Source of the DNA: Microcaldota archaeon | Lineage (GTDB): Archaea > Micrarchaeota > Micrarchaeia > Norongarragalinales > UBA8480 | DNA length: 5,488 nt | Direction of reading: 5' to 3' | Assembly (NCBI GenBank): GCA_030697615.1 | Contig: JAUYPK010000069.1 | Span: forward strand, 1 to 5,488 | Part shown: positions 1 to 5,217 of the stretch, one piece after another | How the letters are laid out: every line of letters starts with the position of its first letter | Numbering within the stretch: position 1 is the first letter of the stretch | Notes under the pieces: model-generated | Told to the model about the DNA's origin: nothing | The model's database searches: none | What the model saw: the letters and a program-made list of their open reading frames with translations, nothing else | Translations under genes and position numbers: made by a program

Positions 1-1682
1 TAGGAGTGTTTGGAAGTAAGTCACCTATTTCCAAAGTTAGAGAAACCGCACTTGAAAGCATTTCATTTATTCGCCATCGCGGTCCTGACTGGAGTGGAAT
101 TTACAGCGACGATAAGAGCGTGCTGTGCCACGAACGGCTATCGATAGTAGATGAAACTGGCGGAAAACAACCATTGATAAACGCGGCAACTGGCGATGTG
201 CTTATTGCAAACGCTGAAATTTACAACCATTTAGAACTACAGAACAAACTGAAAAAACCACACTTGTGGCAAACGCAATCAGACTGCGAAGTGATACTAT
301 ACCTGTATGAAGAATATGGCCCGCAATGCGTTGAAATGCTCAGCGGCATCTTCGCATTTGTGTTGTACGATAAGCGAAGCGGCGATTGCTTTGTTGCACG
401 CGACCACTTGGGCATTTGTCCGCTGTACGTTGGCTGGGACAAGCAAGGGGCAATTTGGTTTGCAAGCGAGTTAAAAGCACTAGATGAAGTATGTGAAGAG
501 ATTAAGGAGTTTCCACCTGGAACCTACTACGTTGGAAAAGAAAAAAAATTCACTAAGTGGTACAAACCGCAGTGGAGTAAAACACAAATCGAACAACTGG
601 ACAGAGTTCCAATTGCGAATCTGCGCATTGAACTTGAAACTGCAGTTAAGCGCCAGATGATGGCGGATGTTCCGTTTGGAGTGCTAATTTCAGGAGGGCT
701 TGACTCTTCACTAATTGCGGTAATTGCTTCAAAACATTACAAACAAATGCGGTTAAAGGCGACAGGCGAAATAAAAGCAAAGTTACCAAAAAAACTGTAT
801 TCGTTTTCAATTGGGCTAAGAGACTCGCCGGATTTAACGTATGCAAAAAAAGTGGCAAGTTACCTTGGAACAAACCACCACGAAATCATCTTCACAGAAC
901 AAGAGGGGCTCGACGCGTTGCGAGATGTTATTTACCACGTGGAAACGTTCGACGTCACAACAATACGCGCATCCACACCAATGTACTTAATGGCTAGAAA
1001 AATAAAATCAACAGGAATTAAGATGGTACTTTCAGGCGAAGGGGCAGATGAAATGTTTGGCGGCTACTTATATTTTCACATGGCGCCAAGCGCAAAAGAA
1101 TTCCACGAAGAAACTGTCCGAAAGCTTTTTTCGCTGAGTAAATACGACTGCCTACGCGCAAACAAATCCACTGCTGCCTGGGGAGTTGAAACACGCGTTC
1201 CTTTTCTTGACAAGGAATTCCTGGAATACGCAATGGCAATTGACCCAAGTGAAAAACTATGCCCTGGGCCAAAAATAGAAAAAGAAATCCTACGCAAAGC
1301 GTTTCAAGGATATTTACCTGACGAAATCCTATGGCGGCAAAAAGAACAATTCTCAGACGGAGTTGGATACTCATGGATCGCTAGCCTGAAGCAACATGGA
1401 GAAGAAACAGTGACCGACGAAATGCTTGGAGACGCAGAACAACGTTTCCGAACCGGCACACCAACAACAAAAGAAGCTTACATGTACCGAGAGATATTCA
1501 ACGAAGTGTTTCAAAACAAAACAGCCGCGTTGACAGTTCCAACCGGTCCTTCAATTGCATGCTCGACACCAACAGCTTTTCGGTGGAGTAAAGAGTTTGA
1601 AAAGATGAACGACCCGTCAGGAAGAGCGGTGAAATTACACCAAAACACCCTTAGCCAACCACCGATCCTCGCCACAGTTTAA
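1..1682 (+). CDS. asnB: Asparagine synthetase B, glutamine-hydrolysing (5' end cut by window edge)
   Basis: Converts aspartate, ATP and glutamine to asparagine, AMP, PPi and glutamate in the cytosol. The reading frame is open from base 1 with G-V-F at 3-11. E. coli-type enzymes begin MCxIxGVF, so the real Met-Cys start should lie about 13 bases upstream; the GTG at position 6 is an internal Val codon. Numbering from the absent catalytic Cys1, the glutaminase domain shows RHRGPD, HERLSIVD (Arg49), N74-A-E76-IYNH, SDCEVI (Asp98) and RDHLGICPLY. The synthetase domain shows the PP-loop SGGLDSS (bases 690-710), then TTIRASTPMYLM, LSGEGADEMFGGY, ETRVPFLD and WRQKEQFSDGVGYSW. The C-terminal MNDPSGRAV block also matches E. 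coli AsnB. Estimated full length is about 564 residues, close to E. coli's 554. Odd point: the usual NGEIYNH reads NAEIYNH (Gly75 to Ala). The similarity to bacterial AsnB suggests an old transfer, but this is inference. Confidence 0.95.
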   Translation, partial: GVFGSKSPISKVRETALESISFIRHRGPDWSGIYSDDKSVLCHERLSIVDETGGKQPLINAATGDVLIANAEIYNHLELQNKLKKPHLWQTQSDCEVILYLYEEYGPQCVEMLSGIFAFVLYDKRSGDCFVARDHLGICPLYVGWDKQGAIWFASELKALDEVCEEIKEFPPGTYYVGKEKKFTKWYKPQWSKTQIEQLDRVPIANLRIELETAVKRQMMADVPFGVLISGGLDSSLIAVIASKHYKQMRLKATGEIKAKLPKKLYSFSIGLRDSPDLTYAKKVASYLGTNHHEIIFTEQEGLDALRDVIYHVETFDVTTIRASTPMYLMARKIKSTGIKMVLSGEGADEMFGGYLYFHMAPSAKEFHEETVRKLFSLSKYDCLRANKSTAAWGVETRVPFLDKEFLEYAMAIDPSEKLCPGPKIEKEILRKAFQGYLPDEILWRQKEQFSDGVGYSWIASLKQHGEETVTDEMLGDAEQRFRTGTPTTKEAYMYREIFNEVFQNKTAALTVPTGPSIACSTPTAFRWSKEFEKMNDPSGRAVKLHQNTLSQPPILATV

Positions 1683-1713
1683 ACGCAGCAACACAATAAT
1701 TCATACAAAAACC

Positions 1714-1738
1714 ACATCGGTATTCTCAATACCGATGT
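1714..1738. repeat. Inverted repeat 1 of a tandem pair (11-bp arms)
   Basis: A perfect inverted repeat has arms ACATCGGTATT (1714-1724) and AATACCGATGT (1728-1738) around a 3-base centre, CTC. Its core TCGGTATT-N3-AATACCGA is repeated at 1750-1768. It lies 31 bases after the asnB stop and about 60 bases upstream of the likely histone TATA element. It could be a protein-binding operator as DNA, or a tight hairpin in the asnB 3' untranslated RNA. No strong T-tract follows, so it does not look like a plain terminator. Confidence 0.8.
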
Positions 1739-1749
1739 TCTCATACTTT

Positions 1750-1768
1750 TCGGTATTTCAAATACCGA
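1750..1768. repeat. Inverted repeat 2 of a tandem pair (8-bp arms)
   Basis: A perfect inverted repeat has arms TCGGTATT (1750-1757) and AATACCGA (1761-1768) around TCA. The arms are identical to the inner arms of the repeat at 1714-1738; only the 3-base centres differ. The two centres (1726 and 1759) are 33 bases apart, close to three helical turns, so a protein could bind both on roughly the same face of the DNA. This spacing favours an operator role, though folding of an RNA into two hairpins is equally possible from sequence. Confidence 0.75.
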
Positions 1769-1798
1769 TAAAATAAGAACGCCAAATGCGCCGCAACG

Positions 1799-1806
1799 CT
1801 TTTATT
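1799..1806 (+). promoter_or_regulatory. Possible TATA element for the histone gene
   Basis: CTTTTATT at 1799-1806 is the best TATA-like element between asnB and the histone gene. It is not a perfect match to the archaeal consensus. An archaeal start site about 26 bases downstream would fall near 1828, at the foot of a small hairpin and 42 bases before the histone ATG. The neighbouring ATAAAATA at 1769-1776 is an alternative. Confidence 0.4.
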
Positions 1807-1828
1807 TCCACATTCCAAGGAACTATAC

Positions 1829-1842
1829 GCGCTTTTTAGCGC
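1829..1842 (+). other. Small hairpin in the predicted histone 5' leader
   Basis: GCGCT (1829-1833) and AGCGC (1838-1842) form a perfect 5-bp, mostly G-C stem with a TTTT loop. If transcription starts near 1828, as the upstream TATA candidate suggests, the hairpin would cap the very 5' end of the histone mRNA. That could affect stability without masking the ribosome binding site 13 bases further on. The structure is short and could be chance. Confidence 0.35.
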
Positions 1843-1855
1843 ATCCAAGCTATTA

Positions 1856-1861
1856 GAGGTG
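1856..1861 (+). promoter_or_regulatory. Ribosome binding site of the histone gene
   Basis: GAGGTG at 1856-1861 is complementary to the CACCUC-type 3' end of archaeal 16S rRNA and sits 8 bases before the ATG at 1870. It fixes the histone start and implies a leadered mRNA. Confidence 0.75.
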
Positions 1862-1869
1862 TTCAATTC

Positions 1870-2082
1870 ATGGAAACGAAGGGAGATCTGCCAATTGCGC
1901 CAGTTGAAAGGCTAATCCGCAAAGCCGGCGCTGAACGAGTTTCACCAGACGCAGCTGAAGCACTAAGCGACGTGCTTGAAAACTACGCGCTTGACTTGGC
2001 ACAGAAAGCTACACAACTCGCACGACACGCTGGACGCAAAACCGTAACAGCGCAAGACATCAAACTAGCGTCGAGGCAATAG
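1870..2082 (+). CDS. Archaeal histone (HMf-like, tail-less)
   Basis: A 70-residue protein that is almost entirely one histone fold; such proteins dimerise, wrap DNA and can stack into longer nucleosome-like fibres. The N-terminal block [20 protein letters not shown] and the C-terminal [16 protein letters not shown] closely match HMfA/HMfB. With a 4-residue offset from HMfB, the key residues are present. Arg14, Arg23, Lys57 and Thr58 correspond to DNA contacts. Arg56 and Asp63 form the RD clamp. His53 and Asp63 belong to the dimer-dimer interface, and Gly20 corresponds to the glycine that allows close stacking. It should therefore be competent for DNA binding and oligomerisation. There is no N- or C-terminal tail. 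The ATG has a good GAGGTG site. A kinase-fold gene begins 5 bases after the stop, so the two are probably co-transcribed. Confidence 0.95.
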   Translation: METKGDLPIAPVERLIRKAGAERVSPDAAEALSDVLENYALDLAQKATQLARHAGRKTVTAQDIKLASRQ

Positions 2083-2087
2083 AACAA

Positions 2088-2801
2088 ATGGCGAAACGAG
2101 CTGAAAGAAAACAGGCAAAAGATATAGAATGGCTTAAAGTTAGTAGTAGACAAATTGGAGAGGGGGCTTACGGCAAAGTCTACACTGGTCGAATTAAATT
2201 TAGAGGGCAACGACCAACACGAGTAGCTGTTAAGCGGTTTCATTTACCAATCGACGCGCACCTAGCCAGTTATGAAGCAGTAATTAGAAAACTTCGGGCC
2301 GCTAGAGTTAAAATAGTTAAAACTGGTTTTGTAAAACTAGACACCGGAGAACATGTACAAGTGCAGCCGCTGTTTGGAGCAACCGTCAAAGGAAGCAAAT
2401 TGAACGCAGTATTTCTACGCCAGAGATCGGATTATTTAGGTCACGTAATTAGCAGCAAATTTATCGATTCTCAAATAAACCTAAGCAACAAAGCAACAAG
2501 ACGTGGACTAATAAGTAAACTAGCGAGCATAGTGAATGCCGGCTATCCTCCGATGTTTGACGCTGTAAGCGTAATGAAAACACGAACAGCACCAGCTTTT
2601 GTTGTGCATGATCTTGACTTGCTTGCAAAACACGAACGCGGAGAATGCGAAGCTGGAATTACAGGCAGACAACTTTATAGGTGGATCATTGCCATTTCAG
2701 AAAACGCAAAAATACCACCTAAAGAAATAAAACAAGAGTTTGTAAAAGCTATACGCCATCCAGAAGGGATAAGGGCACTACGAGGAATTATAGCAACCTA
2801 A
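2088..2801 (+). CDS. Small protein-kinase-fold protein, probably catalytically degenerate
   Basis: 237 residues with a convincing kinase N-lobe. The Gly-rich loop IGEGAYGKVYTG spans residues 23-34, the ATP-anchoring lysine is Lys49 in RVAVKRF, and Glu63 in SYEAVIRKL is the likely C-helix partner. The C-lobe is short and divergent. VVHDLDLL (172-179) fits the metal-binding DFG position with Asp175. The catalytic loop expected just upstream (about 153-164, GYPPMFDAVSVM) has no HRD Asp or usual Asn; Met and Ser appear at those places in my alignment. It may be a pseudokinase, an ATP-binding switch or a strongly atypical kinase. A GAGG at 2073-2076 inside the histone gene lies 11 bases before the ATG. 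The lysine/arginine-rich N-terminus (residues 3-11) might contact nucleic acid. No exact family or substrate is recognised; a link to the histone is suggested only by the 5-base gap. Confidence 0.75.
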   Translation: MAKRAERKQAKDIEWLKVSSRQIGEGAYGKVYTGRIKFRGQRPTRVAVKRFHLPIDAHLASYEAVIRKLRAARVKIVKTGFVKLDTGEHVQVQPLFGATVKGSKLNAVFLRQRSDYLGHVISSKFIDSQINLSNKATRRGLISKLASIVNAGYPPMFDAVSVMKTRTAPAFVVHDLDLLAKHERGECEAGITGRQLYRWIIAISENAKIPPKEIKQEFVKAIRHPEGIRALRGIIAT

Positions 2802-2821
2802 CTTTCGAAGAACTTCGAAAG
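2802..2821. promoter_or_regulatory. Palindromic operator candidate abutting the TATA box
   Basis: CTTTCGAAG (2802-2810), AA, CTTCGAAAG (2813-2821) is a perfect inverted repeat with 9-bp arms. Each arm contains the 6-bp palindrome TTCGAA (2804-2809 and 2814-2819), and these are exactly 10 bases apart, one helical turn. The right arm forms the purine-rich BRE position just before TTTATATA. A protein bound here would exclude TFB/TBP. AbiEi-type antitoxins are known to repress their own promoters through inverted repeats, so the downstream HTH protein is the obvious candidate binder (inference). The repeat begins one base before the end of the preceding gene's stop region. Confidence 0.8.
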
Positions 2822-2822
2822 G

Positions 2823-2830
2823 TTTATATA
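2823..2830 (+). promoter_or_regulatory. TATA box of the HTH-nucleotidyltransferase-RqcH operon
   Basis: TTTATATA matches the archaeal TATA consensus and follows a BRE-like CGAAAGG. Its centre, near 2827, predicts a start site around 2853, essentially at the ATG at 2856. The transcript would be leaderless or nearly so, consistent with the lack of a ribosome binding site upstream of that ATG. A T-rich stretch follows at 2831-2847. It may also serve as a U-tract terminator for transcripts arriving from the histone/kinase genes. Confidence 0.8.
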
Positions 2831-2855
2831 CTTCTTTTCTTCTTTTTAGAAAGTT

Positions 2856-3434
2856 ATGAATCACAAGGAGGAGGTTTACCTCTATATTTTGGAAAGCTAC
2901 CGCAAGGGAAAGGTAACCCAACAAGGAGTAGCTGAAGCGCTGGGAATTTCGCTAAGCACAGTTAACAATTCACTTAAACCGTTGAGGAAAATGCAGGCAA
3001 TTGAAATCAAGCCGCGCGAATTGCTAGTAAAGGACAGTGAAAAAATCCTCACATACTGGGCAACGATCCGCAAGCTAGAAAAGGAGACCATTTACTCTAC
3101 GCATGTGCGTTTACCAATAAAAGAAATCGAGGGCTCAATGCCTGCAAACGTGGTTTTCACTGCATTTAGCGGCTACAAATTTCTTTTCAATGATGTTCCA
3201 GCGGATTACAGTGAAGTTTACGCCTACGCCGATGAAAAAACACTCGTGGAAATAAAGAAGAGGTTTCCTGAGAAGAAAGGGCCTAAAAACCTATCCGTAT
3301 TGCAAAATAACCACGTTGTGAAAGAAATGTCGAAAACCGGCGTTGCACCGCCTTCCTTATTGTTCGTTGATTTGTGGAACGTAAAGGGCTGGTATGCACG
3401 GGATTTTTTAAACGCACTGGGTGAAAAACTATAA
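2856..3434 (+). CDS. Winged-HTH AbiEi-family antitoxin candidate / transcriptional regulator
   Basis: 192 residues. The N-terminal winged helix-turn-helix covers about residues 4-60, with TQQGVAEALGISLSTVNNSL (21-40) as helix-turn-recognition helix. The C-terminal half resembles the AbiEi antitoxin domain: VVFTAFSGYKFLF, then a beta-rich region with DYSEVYAYAD, then APPSLLFVDLWNVKGWYARDFLNAL, which corresponds to the family's 'A-P-x-L-L-x-x-D-L' ending. In AbiE systems this protein neutralises the nucleotidyltransferase toxin without stable binding and represses the operon. Here the stop shares one base with the next start (TAATG), so the pair is translationally coupled. The ATG at 2856 is chosen because the strong TATA box places the transcript start there; the mRNA is probably leaderless. 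An SD-like AAGGAGGAGG at 2865-2874 lies inside the gene. The alternative is an ordinary DNA-binding regulator; the context makes the antitoxin reading more likely. Confidence 0.72.
   Translation: MNHKEEVYLYILESYRKGKVTQQGVAEALGISLSTVNNSLKPLRKMQAIEIKPRELLVKDSEKILTYWATIRKLEKETIYSTHVRLPIKEIEGSMPANVVFTAFSGYKFLFNDVPADYSEVYAYADEKTLVEIKKRFPEKKGPKNLSVLQNNHVVKEMSKTGVAPPSLLFVDLWNVKGWYARDFLNALGEKL
3419..3424 (+). promoter_or_regulatory. Ribosome binding site of the nucleotidyltransferase gene, inside the antitoxin gene
   Basis: GGGTGA at 3419-3424 matches the archaeal anti-SD and lies 9 bases before the ATG at 3434. It sits in the last codons of the HTH gene and supports the TAATG start. Internal-gene placement suits coupled translation of the second protein. 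Confidence 0.65.
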
Positions 3435-4057
3435 TGGCCGAATATTGGAACGAAAACGTAACCCAAAAATCATGGGAAAAACTACAGGAGATAGCAAAAC
3501 AGTTCGACTTCGCAGTTATTGGCGGCTGGGCAGTTTACCTCTGGACAAAACAGCACAAGTCAAAAGACATTGACATCGTCATAACGCTACCTATGCTGCA
3601 TGAGCTTAAAACCCGGTTTGAACTAGCCAAAAACGACCGGTTAAAAAAGTACGAAATTAAATTCAACGAATTTGACACCGATATCTACGTTCCGCACTTT
3701 TCACAACTTGAACTGCCTATTGAAGAACTCCTGCAAAATACAATTATAATAGAAGGAATCAAAACCATACCAGCCGAACACTTGCTTATCCTCAAGCAGG
3801 GCGCAGAAATAAACCGACGGAATAGCGTAAAAGGAAGAAAAGACGCGATTGACATCGTCTCACTTTTAATTTACGCTGTTGACTTAAACCAGTATGGAAA
3901 AATTTTGAAAAAGCATGGCAAAATGCACCTTGCAAAACAGCTGGAACATGTACTGGCAAGCTTTGACAACAAAGACTGCGCATATGTAGGGAAAAACTTC
4001 AAAGAATTTACAGATTGGAAGAAAAAAATACTTGAAGAAATAAAGAAATTAAAGTGA
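3434..4057 (+). CDS. Nucleotidyltransferase, AbiEii/MNT-like toxin candidate
   Basis: 207 residues of the DNA polymerase beta-type nucleotidyltransferase fold. The signature is clear: IGGWAVYLW (29-37) carries the GG motif. SKDIDIVI (43-50) gives the metal-binding pair Asp45/Asp47. FDTDIYVP (80-87) gives the third acidic strand (Asp81 or Asp83). KGRKDAIDIVSLL (133-145) matches the K-x-R-K-D-x-x-D segment common in AbiEii-type toxins. All catalytic residues seem intact. AbiEii-type proteins use NTPs; MenT-type relatives add nucleotides to the tRNA acceptor end and stop translation. The substrate here is unknown. The start overlaps the HTH gene's stop by one base, has a GGGTGA site, and the stop overlaps the next gene's possible starts. 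Together with the upstream HTH gene it looks like a type IV toxin-antitoxin pair. A solitary housekeeping nucleotidyltransferase is possible but fits the arrangement less well. Confidence 0.8.
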   Translation: MAEYWNENVTQKSWEKLQEIAKQFDFAVIGGWAVYLWTKQHKSKDIDIVITLPMLHELKTRFELAKNDRLKKYEIKFNEFDTDIYVPHFSQLELPIEELLQNTIIIEGIKTIPAEHLLILKQGAEINRRNSVKGRKDAIDIVSLLIYAVDLNQYGKILKKHGKMHLAKQLEHVLASFDNKDCAYVGKNFKEFTDWKKKILEEIKKLK

Positions 4058-4062
4058 AAAAA

Positions 4063-5154
4063 ATGCAATCAATGGGCAACTGGGACTACGCTGTAATCGT
4101 TAAGGAACTGCAGCAGTACAGCGGAGCTTATTTTGACAAGTTCTACATCTGCACAGACGACTCTACATTGCTACGGCTACGCAAGGGAAAGGCAGTTTCC
4201 ATTGTTTCAAACCCAACTGCACTTTACGTAACTGAAAAGCCGCCAGAAACGCTTGAAACGCCGCCGCAATTTGTAATGATAGTGAGGAAATGGCTTGAGA
4301 ACAGCACATTAAAAAAAGTAGAGCAGATGAACGGCGATCGCATCGTTGCTTTTAACTTCAGCGGCAAACCAGGCGAATTTACGCTCGTATTTGAACAGTT
4401 TGCAAAAGGCAACTGCCTTCTCCTCGACAAAGATGGAGTAATCGTAGAGGCGTTGAAGCGCGAAGAATACGGCGCAAGGAAATTAAAGCCGCGCGAAAAA
4501 TATATTGCGCCGCCAGCAAGAAAAAATATTGACGAGATTAGCAGCGCCGACTTTAAAGAAAAAGGAAAAACAGTTTCCGCCTTGGCAAGCAGCGTAAACA
4601 TCCCGCCGTTTTACATCGAAGAAGCAGTTAACCGGTTGAAAACACCACCCGACGTTATAGACGCAAGTGAAGAAGAAAAGAAAAACCTAGTTGCGGAACT
4701 TAAAAAAATCAAGGCAGAATATGCACCTATGGTTTACTTTGAAAATGAAAAACCAGTTTACTTCGCTTTTACTGAATTGCAAAAGTTAGCGCATTTAGAA
4801 AAGAAAAACTTTGAAAACCTTTCTCAAGCGCTTTACTTCTACTACACCAACGTTGAAAAAACCATTGAGAAAAAAGTGGATAAAGGCGAAGGAAAGATAT
4901 CAGCAAGGCTCGGTTTCCAACAAGCGGCAATTGAAGAATATAAATCAAAAGCAGCTGAAAGCAGCGCAAAAGCAGATTACATCAACGCCAACTATGCACT
5001 TTTTGAAGAACTCCTCGCAACAGCGGCAAAGATGGTGAAGGAGAAGAAAAGCGAAAACGAAGTTGAAGCTAAACTAATTGAAATTGTAAAGAATAGCGGC
5101 GAAAAAATTGAAATAAAAATAAAAGATGGAAAAATAGAAGTTGAAGCTCCTTAG
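4063..5154 (+). CDS. Short RqcH/NEMF-family protein lacking NFACT-R
   Basis: 363 residues from the ATG at 4063. RqcH/NEMF binds stalled 50S/60S subunits carrying peptidyl-tRNA and, in many lineages, elongates the nascent chain. The NFACT-N domain is clear: SMGNWDYAVIVKELQQYSGAYFDKFY (residues 3-28), LRLRKG, QMNGDRIVAFNF with the conserved Asp92-Arg93, and LKPREKYIAPPARKN. A divergent HhH-like region follows (about 168-195, VSALASSVNIPPFYIEEAV). The coiled-coil-type segment (about 265-335) includes ADYINANYALFEELL, like the GExIYENYxxVEE hairpin of the family. The protein ends at IEIKIKDGKIEVEAP, exactly where NFACT-R should begin; full-length archaeal homologues are usually about 600-700 residues. 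No frame downstream restores the missing half. ATG 4063 is preferred because AGTGA lies 5 bases upstream and archaeal homologues start similarly; GTG 4054 (366 residues) and ATG 4072 are alternatives. It is in an operon with the nucleotidyltransferase gene. Confidence 0.85.
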   Translation: MQSMGNWDYAVIVKELQQYSGAYFDKFYICTDDSTLLRLRKGKAVSIVSNPTALYVTEKPPETLETPPQFVMIVRKWLENSTLKKVEQMNGDRIVAFNFSGKPGEFTLVFEQFAKGNCLLLDKDGVIVEALKREEYGARKLKPREKYIAPPARKNIDEISSADFKEKGKTVSALASSVNIPPFYIEEAVNRLKTPPDVIDASEEEKKNLVAELKKIKAEYAPMVYFENEKPVYFAFTELQKLAHLEKKNFENLSQALYFYYTNVEKTIEKKVDKGEGKISARLGFQQAAIEEYKSKAAESSAKADYINANYALFEELLATAAKMVKEKKSENEVEAKLIEIVKNSGEKIEIKIKDGKIEVEAP

Positions 5155-5169
5155 CCGCCTTTAAAGCAA

Positions 5170-5177
5170 ATTATATT
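5170..5177 (+). promoter_or_regulatory. Possible TATA element for the DUF3800 gene
   Basis: ATTATATT at 5170-5177 is a fair TATA match in the 62-base gap after the RqcH-like gene. A start site would fall near 5199, about 18 bases before the ATG at 5217. No strong ribosome binding site is seen in that leader. Read-through from the upstream operon is the alternative. Confidence 0.4.
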
Positions 5178-5198
5178 AACGTTATCCGCAGCTTGTAC

Positions 5199-5217
5199 TT
5201 TTGAAGTTGATTCAAAA
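5199..5217. repeat. Inverted repeat ending on the DUF3800 start codon
   Basis: TTTTGAA (5199-5205) and TTCAAAA (5211-5217) form a perfect 7-bp inverted repeat around GTTGA, ending on the A of the ATG. As DNA it could be an operator over the predicted start site; as RNA, a weak A-T hairpin that occludes the start. Its A/T richness makes chance plausible. Confidence 0.4.

Noticed and set aside
6..8. GTG as start codon of the asparagine synthetase
   Set aside because: The frame is open upstream to the window edge, G-V-F matches residues 6-8 of E. coli AsnB (MCSIFGVF), and the catalytic Cys must precede it. The true start is outside the window.
1018..1374. Antisense open frames over asnB (also 221-442, 646-873, 1076-1297)
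   Set aside because: They lie fully inside a strongly conserved gene on the other strand, show no recognisable domains and have compositions expected of reverse-strand shadows.
1714..1768. The tandem dyads as a small CRISPR array or as an intrinsic terminator
   Set aside because: There are only two short units with a 12-base gap, so no spacer-like structure. No strong T-run follows either hairpin, and archaeal termination relies mainly on T-tracts.
2901..2913. 13-base match CGCAAGGGAAAGG shared with 4180-4192
   Set aside because: Both copies are inside coding regions and encode Arg-Lys-Gly-Lys-type residues in unrelated proteins; a chance or codon-driven match.
4054..4062. GTG 4054 as start of the RqcH-like gene
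   Set aside because: No ribosome binding site precedes it, while ATG 4063 has AGTGA 5 bases upstream and fits homologue N-termini. It remains possible and would add only three residues.
4224..4601. Antisense open frames over the RqcH-like and toxin genes (also 3792-4068, 4769-4969, 3224-3466, 2897-3091) and the + strand frame 4811-5038
   Set aside because: All overlap well-supported coding sequence in another frame, and none has recognisable motifs or its own start signals.
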